A stretch of 64,000 bases of DNA from Nomia melanderi. Taxonomy: Eukaryota > Arthropoda > Insecta > Hymenoptera > Halictidae. Location of the stretch: contig NC_135000.1 of NCBI RefSeq assembly GCF_051020985.1, positions 2,976,001 through 3,040,000 on the forward strand, written 5' to 3'. Of the stretch, positions 21,735 through 33,037 are shown one piece after another. Each line of letters starts with the position of its first letter. Within the stretch, counting starts at the first letter, position 1. The notes under the pieces are model-generated. The model was not told where the DNA came from. It saw only the letters and a program-made list of their open reading frames with translations, and did no database searches. Made by a program: the position numbers and the translations under genes.

Positions 21735-21990
21735 TGGAAATTATAGAACCAGCAAAGAATGGAATATTGGAATAATTAGTGTTCCATAGATTACTACGTA
21801 AACAATTTTCCCAACAAATACAATATTCAATAGAACTGTCGATTCCTGATATTAGTTGGCAATTACGAGACCAGCAAAAATTGGAATATTGAAATAATTA
21901 AATTTCGACAGATTGCTACGAAAATAATTCTTTCAATAAATACAAAATGCAATACTATTGTTGATTCTAGGTATTAGTTGGCAGGCTTTT
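21735..21990. repeat. Two tandem copies of a ~125-bp unit
   Basis: The unit with CCAGCAAAGAATGGAATATT and the later TTCCTGATATTAGTTGGCA recurs as CCAGCAAAAATTGGAATATT and TTCTAGGTATTAGTTGGCA. Diverged local duplication. A small hairpin CGTTCTGTAG/CTACAGAACG follows at 22008-22031. Confidence 0.5.
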
Positions 21991-22365
21991 GCAGAAATTT
22001 TCATTTCGTTCTGTAGAAATCTACAGAACGATTCATTTGTATTATTCATTCGATTTCCAATGCTACATCTCGTTCCCTCTGTTTCCATCGTGAAACACGG
22101 ACCCTTTCTCGTTGAAAAAAAATCGTTCCATCTGTTCTCTGTTTACAACATATTTCAATAACAACTGATGATATGCAGCTCTGCGGATTTTGTTTGCAAT
22201 CGGCGAGAGGAAATTCGCTGAGCGTTTAATGGGACCGATACGAACCGGCGATAATTAAATATCGCGCACTCGATTCGCGTTGATAATTTATCGGTGCTCC
22301 TTTTACGATGTCTGGAATGTGATATTAATTTTGGAAAATTCATATTCTCGACGAGGACTAATTAT

Positions 22366-22685
22366 TATATCATCTCGTAAATGATGCGGTTTTGTTATAT
22401 TTCTTTTACTTTTGAATTTAATTTTAATGAAACTTTTACAATCTCATTGTTAAAATCGTTTTATTTTTTAAATATTAAAATCAACGAACCTTGTATAATC
22501 TAATTGTTAAATTCTTATTATTTTTATAAAATTGAGATTAACAAAGCTCCTGTAATCTAATTGTGATGTATAGATAATGAAGGTATAATATATTGTAGAT
22601 AAAAAAAAGGTTTGTTTATCTGAATTTTTAAAAATAAATAGATATAAGAAAATTCAGTGTTTCTGGAACGTGGGTTTCAATTAAG
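22366..22685. mobile_element. Decayed mariner-like MITE
   Basis: CTCGTAAATGATGCGGTTTT with TTTCTTTTACTTTTG at the left, and TTTGTTTATCTGAATTTTTA with TTTCTGGAACGTGGGTTTCAA at the right, follow the layout of the 18118 element, with about 100 bp more inside. Termini are eroded. Confidence 0.4.
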
Positions 22686-22689
22686 AATT

Positions 22690-23985
22690 AATTATTTGCA
22701 TTAAGGTTATTATTGGATTAAAAGTGAATCGATGTTTATGTTTGAGTGTTATTATTAAGAGATATTAATACTATGAACTATGAGGTTACGTTTAGCAATT
22801 CCAGTGACTTTTCACTGTGTTATTTGCTTGTTTACTGAATTAATCATTCTTGTGGTTAATCATTGCATGCTGTTGTAATTAATATAAACGAAATGGTGTT
22901 CGCGTTTATGCATAATAAATTATTGATGAATACTAAGAATATAGATGCTAATGTGATACAATGGAATTTAATGCGAATGACGGCATTACATTGATCTTTA
23001 TTATTAATACTTATACCCATATGTGTGTGTATTATAATATAATATACCTATAATTTTATTATTATCCAACTTCCTTCATTCAAAATCAATTATGTTATAT
23101 TTTTTATTTATCCATAAAGCCGTAAAATCTCCAATTCGATAACTAAAATAATAAAAAGTTGAAAATTTCATTTTCGAAAACGAAATTTCGCAAAATTTCA
23201 CTGCAACAAAGAGAAACGATACACTAATTTATATTCAGCGCACAGAAATCCCCAAAAATCATCCATTAGACTCTATAATCCTTAAAAGAGCTAAAAGTTT
23301 CCCGTTCATTGCTTCGTTACTCGAGCTGAAAATGTCTTAACCCCAAAATTCTCTCAAATTCCTTCTAACCCGATATTATAACGTTATATTTCTATTCCAG
23401 GATGATAAATATAAAACAAAATCTCTTTGACATCTTCGAAAATCATCTATTAACACTTTACCAAAGCGAAGTTTTAAATATCAAAAAAAAAGAAAACCAC
23501 GTATCAATCCCTTATTATTCGAATAATTAAATTATTCATTTACAGATAGCGATTTTAAATATGACAGCTCGAAGTCGTCGTTACGGCGATATTCGCAAAG
23601 GTTAAACTCTATGGAATTTAAAAGAGCTAAAAGTTTCTTATTCATTAAACAATTACAAAAATTATACAAATTGCAACAATTATAAAAATTACAAAAATGA
23701 CAAAAATTACAAAAATTTTTTTAATTAAACGAATTATACAAATTATGCAAATTACACAAATTATAAAAACTGTACAAGTCATACAAGTATATATAAATGT
23801 TTGAACCCAAAAATTCTCCCAAATTCCTCTTATTCCAACGTTGTCCCATTATATTTCCATTCGGTTATGCCAAACATAGGACAAAGTCACTTTGCAATGA
23901 AATTTCCCAAGGTTCAAATAAAAAAGATGATTTCCCCAATACAGACAGTAGTGTTGCCATGAAAAAATCATTTTTATGATTTGAA
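22690..23985. other. AT-rich stretch with short ACAAAAATTA-type repeats
   Basis: Between 23640 and 23790 there are irregular iterations of ACAAAAATTATACAAATT. No exon or RNA gene. GC-richer bits are few. Confidence 0.35.
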
Positions 23986-23990
23986 CTTGA

Positions 23991-24088
23991 GGATTGAGGG
24001 TACATTGTAATTTAAAATGTACAAAATAAAAAGAACTTTGCAGAGTATTTTATGGAAACATGTTCTAGGAAATTATTCATTTAATAAT
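23991..24088 (+). repeat. 98-bp duplicated block, copy 1
   Basis: GGATTGAGGGTACATTGTAA to AATTATTCATTTAATAAT. The same 98 bp recurs at 25294-25391 with only two differences that I can count, in the same orientation. I find no inverted termini. Confidence 0.75.
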
Positions 24089-24129
24089 GAACTGGAGAAG
24101 AATAGAGGAAAATAGGAAAAATTTTTCCA

Positions 24130-24410
24130 ATTTCACACGTAACACACCGTTGAAAGTTGCGGACGTTAACGCTACCGCTCGGTTTCCTGCTCAAAAGAAC
24201 GCGTAATTGCGGTCTGGATTAAAGTTCAGCAATCCCCCAGATTCCAGAAATAAACGCGGCCGGTCCGGCACGGGACTAACTGAGGAAAAAGGGGTGGTTG
24301 TTTCGGACAAACGCGGCGTAACAAGCGCAACATGCGACTCGGAGTTGACCCGCCCCTTTAATTACTCATATTTCGGAATGAACGTGGAAATAATATCATT
24401 CCGTGACTCC
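24130..24410. promoter_or_regulatory. GC-richer island, possible regulatory element
   Basis: Contains GACGTTAACGCTACCGCTCG, AATTGCGGTCTGG and GCGGCCGGTCCGGCACGG, flanked on both sides by AT-rich sequence and lying between the two duplicated 98-bp blocks. The 69-codon frame lacks splice context. Confidence 0.25.
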
Positions 24411-24412
24411 GG

Positions 24413-24960
24413 TTAATATTTTCTTCCATATTACCTTCGTACACAAATTGTTTTTTGCGAGTAATTCTTGGAAGAATGGTATTTGAATTTTGGTTTCTCT
24501 GTTTAACCATTCGTTCCTTGTAATTATGTCATTTTGCTGTTGTTTATTTTCTGAAGATAATATTATTTTCAATATTACTTTTGTACACAAATTGTTTTTG
24601 CGAGTAATTCTTGAAAGAATGGTACTTGAATTTTGGTTTCTTTGGTTAACTGTTTATCCCTTGCAATCATGTTACTTTGGTGTTTTTTATTTTCTGAAGA
24701 TAATATTAGTTTGAATATTAACTTTATAAAGGAATTTTGTTTGACAAGGAATTTTTGGGGATGTGGGACATTTCTTCATTGAAGTTAACATTGTCTGCGA
24801 TACTAACCTTCTGAACTAATTTTTTTATTTTGAAACAAACCTGTTTTTGGCAATTAATTGTTGAAAAAATCAGGCATAGATTTTGATTTTATCGTTCAAT
24901 TATTTATTTCTTGAAATTATATAATTTTTATATCATTATAAACAAAATTATTATAAAATA
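24413..24960. repeat. Tandem array, period ~144 bp
   Basis: ACACAAATTGTTTTTTGCGA at 24441 recurs at 24585, exactly 144 bp later, followed in both cases by GTAATTCTTG(G/A)AAGAATGGTA. A third, more decayed copy (GTTTTTGGCAATTAATTG near 24843) extends the array. Open frames here simply read the repeat. Confidence 0.65.
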
Positions 24961-25091
24961 AATATTGAAGGTATTAAGTAATTCTTAATAAAACGGTTTC
25001 AATTTTAATTTCTGTATTTAATCTTTCACATTATCAATTACAATGTCTAGATCACTGTTATTATTAATATATAACTACAACTCATAATAGT

Positions 25092-25136
25092 TGAACGTAA
25101 TGAAATATATGAAATATATAGTAGCATTACGTTCAA
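25092..25136. repeat. Short inverted repeat
   Basis: TTGAACGTAATG at the left and CATTACGTTCAA at the right are perfect 12-bp arms around a 20-bp AT loop. Could be a small hairpin. Confidence 0.5.
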
Positions 25137-25293
25137 ATTACTCGTATTGATTACAATAAAAATTTTTCTAATTATTCTTATATTTTATAACAAATACATT
25201 ATACTAAACTTGCAGGTAATTTCCTACTTGGTTCAATAATATAATTGATTAAAAAGAATGCTTCAAGCTATTCTCAGAATTGAGACATTTGAA

Positions 25294-25391
25294 GGATTGA
25301 GGGTACATTTTAATTTAAAATGTACAAAATAAAAAGAACTTTGCAGAGTATTTTATGGAAACATGTTCTAGGAAATTGTTCATTTAATAAT
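25294..25391 (+). repeat. 98-bp duplicated block, copy 2
   Basis: Near-identical to 23991-24088. The preserved identity contrasts with the strong decay of the 144-bp tandem array between the copies, so this duplication is younger. Confidence 0.75.
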
Positions 25392-25429
25392 TAGAGACAG
25401 CAACAAGAACAGCCAATTAAAATTAACGA

Positions 25430-25870
25430 CAGCCCGTTGTTAGCTAGCGCTTTTCTTCATTTCTATTCATTTAATACATAGCTTCCTGTCTGTCGAAGAA
25501 ACAATTTTCATTCACCCTCAGGTGAAAATCGTATTCCCAAGTGAACATGTCTTGAAAAGTAAATGCTTTTCTGCTGGCTGCGGGGGAGGAAAATTGTTCC
25601 AGGAGAAAAATTGTTACACGATGGTTTGAAACTCGCGTGTCAGGCGGGAACGTTGTTTAGAAAAAAAATTCCTCCAGTCGTTAGTCACCGTTTCAGTGTA
25701 ACTTTTAACCAAGAAGTAATCGTGGCAACGAAACTCGACGGCGAACAAGAATTTGTTAGCCACTGACAGCTCTGAAACTTTCTATCCGGTCATTTTTACT
25801 GAATACGAGTGATAAATCGTAATTCGTGGACAGTTTGCGACCAAAAGTTTCTATCGAACAAATGGGATGG
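25430..25870. promoter_or_regulatory. GC-richer island without exon
   Basis: Contains GGCTGCGGGGGAGGAAAATTG near 25577 and GTGGCAACGAAACTCGACGG. A 67-codon frame exists without usable splice sites. Possible conserved noncoding sequence. Confidence 0.2.
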
Positions 25871-25959
25871 TTTTAAATCACCTACTTTCATCACCATTAG
25901 CAGACTTAATCTAATAGAAAGGAAAATGAATAGTTTTCACTTTTTTATTACATTTAATC

Positions 25960-26150
25960 TTAATAATATTTCGTAATATCTACGAATCTTAATATGTTAT
26001 TTCATAATGTTTATTAATCTTAATATATTATTTTATAGTATCTACCAATCTTATATCATTTCATAATATATGCCAATCTTAATATTATTTTATAGTATCT
26101 ACCAATCTTAATATATTATTTCATAATATGTATTAATCTTGATAATATAA
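25960..26150. repeat. Minisatellite of ~30-35 bp
   Basis: Repeats of TCTACCAATCTTAATATATT and ATTTCATAATATG alternate through this stretch (for example near 26041, 26099 and 26125), with variable unit length. Confidence 0.6.
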
Positions 26151-26159
26151 TATTTAATT

Positions 26160-27240
26160 TTTATTTATTAGCTTTAATATTTTTAATTTATATCCATCAA
26201 TCTTAATATCAATCGAATTTTAGTATTCTTGATATTTTAAAGGGTTGAGTTTACCCATCAACCTTCAATTTCAACCCCTATTCTTTTCAAGGTTTTATCA
26301 GTTATGTATCAGCCAATTGTTAATGCATATATTACTGTTTCTAATTGATATTATCAAATTTATTTTATCTATACAGTTTATCAGGTAGGTGTAGCAGTGA
26401 AGGAATTAAATGAAACATTCAACCCTATTAAACTGTATTAACGAACCTTCCAAAGATATAAAGGAATCTACATTTAGTATTTTTCATTTAGTAGTCAGTA
26501 TATCCTTTAACATTATATAATTTTCAACAAATATTATAATATTTCTGAAATTCTAGAAGATTGAATTCAGTTTCCAACCCCTAATTTCAACCCTTAAAGT
26601 GCTCATGATTCTATCAATTCTACATTCATTTATCGTTAATACAAATATCAACCCTCCAAATCGATACTTGAAACCATATTTCACTAATACACCACTAAAG
26701 TGGTTAACCTAACCCCACAACCCGTTCAACAACGCTTATGCACAAACCAAAATATTAAATCATGGCGTTTTCCATTAATTACCCTACAACTCTTAACATT
26801 AATTCATTTCCAACATATATTTCTATGTTCCTCACCTTCCGAAGAATGTAATCAAAATAGATGACAAAATAAAGGACAGTCTTGAAAAAAAAGATGAGAC
26901 CTGCTCGCGTCCCCTTTTCATCGTGTCCACTGACACCTCACGAGGGAGAGAGTGAAATAGGAAAATTTATCCGTGAAAATGAAGGGTCGTCGAACCCCTC
27001 TGGAGGGTTGTTATCCCGATAATATCGACGGGACGAGGGATTCGTTCGTCCGCTTTAACTGCGAGTAAGATACCGGTCCACGTTGATGCTTCGTAACAGA
27101 ATATCCTCCTTGTTCGCGGATAATAAGGGAGTTGAATGGGGTGAAGGGGTTACACCAACCTATACGAGCATCGAGAAAAATGCCAGCCCTTCGACAGTTT
27201 CCAGTTTAAAAGTTTTTGTTTTTCGAACCCGTTCTATCGA
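26160..27240. other. No gene; AT-rich then GC-richer island
   Basis: 26160-26880 is AT-rich with recurring CAACCCT/TTCAACCCC phrases. 26890-27240 is GC-richer (CCTGCTCGCGTCCCCTTTTC, ATATCGACGGGACGAGGG) and may be regulatory. No exon is supportable. Confidence 0.3.
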
Positions 27241-27243
27241 TCG

Positions 27244-27479
27244 TTAACCCGTTGCCCTGTAACATTGTGATGAAAATATTAAACTGAATTTAATTTTGAG
27301 TGTTACTTACATTTCTTGAAATCGAAATTAATTATTAGGTTTCTAATAGTAGATTTCTTCTTCTTTAAATAAATTATTAATTAGTATTAAATTAATAAAT
27401 TATTTAATAAATTGTTATTAGTATATGAAGTAGTTCCATCGAGCATAGTTGTGAAAGAAATCATAGCACAAAGGGTTAA
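27244..27479. mobile_element. TTAA MITE, family B
   Basis: TTAACCCGTTGCCCTGTAAC at the left and AATCATAGCACAAAGGGTTAA in part at the right; 236 bp. Left and right match the ends of the 578 element (CTGTAACAT and GAAATCATAG). Confidence 0.7.
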
Positions 27480-27639
27480 TCGATGGACTATAGATTTTTA
27501 TGTGCGGCTACCATTTTTCGAAGTTGTTTGAAGAAATAAGAGTTCTGTGACAAGTGCCGTTTTTTTAAAAATAAAAACAGAAATAAAAATTCTTTACTTC
27601 GTATTCCGTGCAACTTTGTAAAATTGTAATATTAAATCA

Positions 27640-27760
27640 TAACAGTGGAATATTTGTTTAATTGAATACTAATGGAGAATGAACATCAATCTTTCTAGAA
27701 ACAGTAGAATAAACTGTACAATAAATGTTTTTTAAACCTAGTCTATAAAAAATGCTTTCT
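27640..27760. repeat. Right half of a family C MITE
   Basis: CATCAATCTTTCTAGAAACA, AGTAGAATAAACTGTACAAT and TAAACCTAGT appear in the family C order, but no left half is seen upstream. Confidence 0.5.
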
Positions 27761-27949
27761 TTCGAAATTATTCGTAAAATAAATTTAATTATCAAAAACA
27801 AATGAAAGATAAAGTTTGTAAATCTCGCACAGTAAATAACTCCGTTAAGAAAAATTATTGAAATAAATATTAATCTTTAAATATTCTTTAACAGTTTCGA
27901 TTTATTATAAATAATTTAAAAGTGTCGAAATTTTCGTGCTGTTATCTGA

Positions 27950-28330
27950 AGTTATTTTCCTTGTAACGTCACAGAAAGTATTGGAAACAGCTTATAGAGT
28001 AGAATCAAGCCGCAGAAAGTGGCTGATTTTATAAATTGACGGTAAGCTGGAAACACAGTTCGTAGGTAAGAGAAATGTGACACTTTTTGCGGACGAGAAC
28101 AAGCGAGCAATCGGCCGGAAGTGAAGTTCCAGAGAAGCTGTTTCTTTCCCGAACTCTTGTGAGCAAAGTTTCGTGTTTGTTCGTTGTTGTCACGTCGATT
28201 GAACGGGAGATCTAGGGTGATATATGGCTTCCTTGTTGTGGAAGCTACCTTTTCAGCCGATTCGATGATCGATGACGTCAACAGAATTCGTTATGTCCTT
28301 TACCACGATCCGTTTAATGTTTTCTTAACG
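27950..28330. promoter_or_regulatory. GC-richer island
   Basis: Mixed-composition block (GAACAAGCGAGCAATCGGCC, CGATGATCGATGACGTCAAC, including a TGACGTCA CRE-type palindrome at about 28273). Overlapping frames on both strands argue against a single real one. Confidence 0.25.
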
Positions 28331-28399
28331 TGGGTACTACTTTCTCGAAACATTTCTCTTAGTTCATTGAAGTTAGTTAATAGAATTGAATAATTTATT

Positions 28400-28730
28400 A
28401 TTCACGATATAGTAATTCACGAAACAGTAATTTGGTTTCTTAAATTTATTGATGATAATGATAATAACAAAAGAGAATTTAATTTCTTAAATATTACTAA
28501 ATTTATTAATCATAATAATAATAATAAAAAAAATAATAATTTAGTTTCTTACACATTACTGAATTTATTGTTCAAAATAATAATAACAAAAATAATCATT
28601 TAATTTCTTATATTTTATAAAATTTATTGTTCACGATAATAATAACAGGAATAGTAATTCTATTTTTTTAAACTTTATTAAACCTATTACTCACCTATTA
28701 CTCATGATAAAAATAATAATACTTGAATTT
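28400..28730. repeat. Tandem array, period ~70 bp
   Basis: Four units of AATTTATTGTTCA(C/A)(A/G)ATAATAATAACA plus TTTAGTTTCTTA, with internal ATA/AAT triplet expansion. Low complexity. Confidence 0.6.
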
Positions 28731-28739
28731 TTTATTAGT

Positions 28740-29690
28740 TTATGCTTTTTTCCATTATTTAATTGCAGAAAATTCTGAAAAACATGGCAAACTGAATTTG
28801 TTAACAATTTGTTTCTCGATCCGAAATTAGTTAAAATTGTATCAAAGCTTTATTTCAATTCTTTGAAAAACTCTGAAGGTAAATAATTGAACTTAACGAA
28901 TAATTTTATATCAATTCATCCAATAATTACAACATATTAATTTAATTCGTTGAAATGAAATACTTTCCACGAGTATATGAAGAAAAACCTGGTTAATATT
29001 CAAAGTTGTCTCGTCATCGACCATACCAATGAGAAATGTCGCTATTGTAAAATAGAGAACTATGCTTTCGAAGTGCAGTGATACAACAACTTTTCCTCCG
29101 ACTTCATTATCATTAAACCTGCGGCTAAATATTCATGAGATAGACAGATAATCGATTCCATCTCAAATGTAAATAGTATCTACGTCAATGAAATATTCCT
29201 CCTCAGTGGTATTTCCAATTCTGATATAATGTTAGTTTTCTTCGTAGCGAATTCATTCCAGTCATTTTCCTCGAGAATTCCAGATAACTCAAATAACAAA
29301 GAACATTCATATTCAGTATTAATAATAAAAATATTCATATTAGTGTTCAATTTTTTAAAATATTTATATTTTTTTATTACTATAAATATAGTAACATTTA
29401 ATAATACAATATATATAAATATATAATATAATAACATTTATTACCATTTTTGCATATCATAGTGACATATATATTAGGTGTAAAAATTAATTAATTGCAA
29501 ATTATAGAAATATTTTTCATCCACTTTTACTTAAACAAATAAGCTTATAAAAATGGCTGTTATTCTAAAAATTGAAGAATGTTCAATTTTTTTCAAACAA
29601 AAGGTAAATTAGAGAAACATTAAATTTATTCAGAATATTCAAAACGTACGTCAAACTTCAAAGCACTCTCCCCAAAACAATTTATCTTGT
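28740..29690. other. AT-rich stretch without gene
   Basis: I find no exon, RNA or defined element; frames are Ile/Asn/Phe/Tyr-rich artefacts of AT content. Confidence 0.35.
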
Positions 29691-29697
29691 TTTCCGA

Positions 29698-29870
29698 ACT
29701 GGTTAAAAATGAAATTAAATTTATATTAAATTATAAATATAAATAATTACTTCTGTTAACATAATTTGTTAAGAAAGCATCATACAGTTATAACAATGAG
29801 ATGATTAAATTCATTAAAAAAAGTACTTCGTTTTATCGAAATTAATTTCTATAGCTTATAATATTAATTC
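29698..29870. repeat. Dispersed repeat family P fragment
   Basis: AATTTGTTAAGAAAGCATC and CAATGAGATGATTAAATTCA with GTACTTCGTTTTATCGAAAT align with the left part of the 4064 and 10335 copies. A CATCATCACCATCATCAC tract follows at 29885. Confidence 0.45.
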
Positions 29871-30239
29871 CATTGTACGATTATCATCATCACCATCATC
29901 ACGAATCATTATTATGACCACCAAAATTGTCTCGATAACAATAAATAAATAAATATTAAAGTTATAACATCATTTCGCTGCAGCAAAGTTTAGTATACTT
30001 TAATTAGTTCGTGTGAATTTATTTGTTAATTACCGTCCGAATATCAGGAAACTGAGAACAATCAAAACTTTCAGTGTATCTAGTAACAACTTACCCTAAG
30101 TTCATCCTACACCGCTTTTAATTCAACCCGGATCGAGTTTGGCAGCTGAACTCAGTAGGTACACTTAATTGGTGAATTAATTGGATTCGGATGGCTCTGC
30201 TGAAATATTAATACATTTATTGCCACTGCTGATATAATT

Positions 30240-30430
30240 GTGACTAGATCAATATTGTGAATGTAAGATTATTGTTTTTATTTATGGAACGTTTTTATAA
30301 CAAAATATATATTAATAACAATAACTTAATAATTTAATGTAGGATTGTTGTTTTTATCTGTCGACAAACTCTTATAAAATATATTTTAATATATTTTGTA
30401 CTCTTATAAAATATATTTTAATAATAATTT
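30240..30430. repeat. Tandem copies of a ~100-bp AT-rich unit
   Basis: AATGTAAGATTATTGTTTTT recurs as AATGTAGGATTGTTGTTTTT, and CTCTTATAAAATATATTTTA appears twice. Local duplication. Confidence 0.5.
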
Positions 30431-30539
30431 TCATTATTTAAATACATATATTTTCGTGCTATGTGCATTCACCTGGCAACAAAAGATTACTATTCAATGC
30501 ATGGTATTATATTATTTTTCTGAAGAAAGTAACCTGATA

Positions 30540-30720
30540 AAACACAGTATTTTCTTAATTAAACTTTATTTAATTATTTCACTGTTATAACTGGATGATT
30601 ATTTGACAACTTGTATCAGAAGAAGTAAATATTTTAAACAGATAAGTTCCAGTTTAACTAATTCAAAGAAAAAGACGCAAATGGATATTAAACAAAAAAT
30701 TGTTACCGATGTTGGGCAAA
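30540..30720. repeat. Dispersed repeat family P, inverted orientation
   Basis: TTAAACTTTATTTAATTATT, ATAACTGGATGATTATTTGA, GAAGTAAATATTTTAAACAG and GACGCAAATGGATATTAAAC run in the same order as the right arm of the 4064 element and as 63790-63965. Confidence 0.5.
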
Positions 30721-30799
30721 TGTTTAATATTGTATTTTTTATTTCAGTCATTCTGTTTTATGAATTATTTGTAAAATCATATTATGATGTGTGACGTAT

Positions 30800-32200
30800 A
30801 CTAATTTATTATTATACAAATATTATGTGCTTATAAAAATTCTCTCACTGTTGAATGTTTAAACAAATCTCCCATTATGAAATTCTGTTTACTGTAAATT
30901 TGACGTTTAATGTGTTACAAATTTAATTGATGAATTAATTACCTACCGCTATTAAATTATGTTAACACATTTCTTGTATATTAACTACAGAAACGTTCAT
31001 CAACAGAAACATTAAAATATTCCTTTCTGTTTGGAACTCATTAAATATAGCAAATGAAAATTACGAAACTGCTGAGAATTCCAATTATTTCATAACTAAA
31101 ACAATAATTAAGAACAATTAGCATGACAATTATTATAAAATAATGAATAACGTTTGTTCTTTACCCACACTTTAATCCACCTATTATTCTTTCCCTACAT
31201 GTGTGCACTTTTCACAATAATTTAAACATAATTATTTCTCAAATAATTATGTAATAATTCCTATAACAAACTAGAATAATTTATTATTTCAAAGAACAGT
31301 TTCTTATTTTTACTCTTCCTTTTTCCTAAAACAGTCTCTGAATATATAGTTAAATAATTTATATTAATAAAAGTTAAACAAATAATAGCTCTTCGTCGAA
31401 TAATGTTCTCATCTTGAAAAGAATCTTTCTTACGCACAATATCACTCTGAAAATATAAGGTAACAATTTTGTATTTTTCATAAACGCCAAATAATTTCCA
31501 ATAACGCAAAAGGAATTCCTCATGCCCAGCTTCATCGCGTTTCGCCGGAAGACCGTGCTAACACAGCTCGCCAAGGGATACCGATAACACGAAGAAAAGA
31601 AACAGCTCGAGAGCCGGCATGAGAACACGTAAAAGGAAGAAAAAAGCTCCCCCCTCTTCCATCACACCGTACATCGCTCTTCCGAGAGCCCCTTTACCAT
31701 CAAAAGTGCAACAAACACCTACAATCGTCTTCGATCCACCTATTTTAGCTCCAACCCCCTAACTTTCTTTAAGAGCAGCCAAAGAAAATCCTCCGGTAAA
31801 GATTCTCCGAAGTTTTTCGAGCGAAAGAGAGCTTTTTACTGGCGGAAAAAAAGCTTTTCCCTCGATGCGAATAGGATCAGTGTGCATCGATGCTTCGTAA
31901 CGTTTTCGAAATCACGGTACACATTTTCGGTTGTGAGGAAAATATAAGAAGCTCGGTAGAATCTCGATTACCTGATTTAATTCGGCGATTGACAGTTTGA
32001 ATGAATGGTAACTCGGGATAAAATTGTTAGAATCATACTGTGATAATATGGTAGTGTTACATATTCGAATAATATTATAAACATTCGAATGATATTGGAA
32101 AATATTCGAATAATATCAGAAAAATTCGAATAATATTAGACATTTTGAACACTATTAGAAAAATTCGAATAATTCAAGTTGAATCATTTATATACCCATA
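30800..32200. other. No gene; GC-richer island at 31520-31960
   Basis: The island (AGCTTCATCGCGTTTCGCCG, GCTCGCCAAGGGATACCG) sits in AT-rich DNA. Downstream (32060-32180) are short iterations of ATTCGAATAATATTAGA. No exon is supportable. Confidence 0.3.
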
Positions 32201-32215
32201 GAGTATTAACCCTTT

Positions 32216-32453
32216 GCACTCGAGAATATTTTTCGCAACAAATATTCCTTATTTTCTGATGAAACATCAATAGTATTTTTAACAATTAATATAAAGAAAT
32301 ACATTGCATAAATTAAGTGACGGAACCATTTTATTTCGATGTTCTAAGTGTTGGTAGATTATAGAAAATTTAATATTGAATTTTTAATTTTATAATTTCG
32401 TTGGGTTAAATCAAATGGCAAGTGAAAGGCGCCTCTCGAGTGCAAAGGGTTAA
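32216..32453. mobile_element. TTAA MITE, family A
   Basis: TTAACCCTTTGCACTCGAGA and CTCTCGAGTGCAAAGGGTTAA in part give long inverted ends; 238 bp. GGCGCC sits near the right end (AAAGGCGCCTCTCGAG). A clean family copy. Confidence 0.85.
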
Positions 32454-32689
32454 TTTTAGAATATTATAGAGCATGTCTAAATCTATACGGAAGATTATAA
32501 CATATATGTGACATAGCCTACATCACAAATTTGGATGATACGTAATCGAAGCGTTAAAGGAAACAACACTTAATAAATTTCTACTTCCAATCATTCCCAT
32601 TCAAATCAAACGACGTAACATTCACATTCGTCCAATTTTTTATCAATCCTCCTCCACAAATTTGATAGTACGAAACAAGTTAAGAACCA

Positions 32690-33010
32690 CGGTGCAAGAG
32701 CTACAGTGTTCTTAGAGGTTGGCGGTAAAGTCGTTGCAAGCAGGGAGCAACGGTTAACGACGATGAACCACGAATAAATCTCGCTTTATCCGTGGGATTC
32801 CCGAAGCCGCGGCCACACTTGGGGGATTTCGCGTGCGCGAAACGGGTTTTAGCTGGCGCGCGGCGGCAGCCCCGTTTGAATGAGAACGGCGACGCCTCGA
32901 GCTGTGTCGACGACAAGAAACACAATGCGCTCGGTGCCACGAACTGAGTGGATGATGAATGGTCACGGTTCTTTGTTTCCGACAGCCGTGACGAAGGATT
33001 TGGCTCGGGT
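32690..33010. promoter_or_regulatory. GC-rich island, possible regulatory element or promoter
   Basis: One of the most GC-rich pieces of the window (CCGAAGCCGCGGCCACACTT, GCTGGCGCGCGGCGGCAGCC). Two overlapping minus-strand frames are Arg/Ala/Ser-rich composition artefacts. CpG-rich character suggests a promoter or enhancer; no exon boundary is convincing. Confidence 0.3.
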
Positions 33011-33037
33011 CGGTGGTTTAAATGTCGTCGTTGTGAT

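Noticed and set aside
29881..29905. CATCATCACCATCATCAC as a possible CRISPR or coding His repeat
   Set aside because: A simple trinucleotide tract without spacers or a frame. No CRISPR array exists anywhere in the window.
32701..32966. Two Arg/Ala-rich minus-strand frames at 32701-32966
   Set aside because: They overlap in different phases across a GC-rich island; composition explains both, and neither has splice sites.
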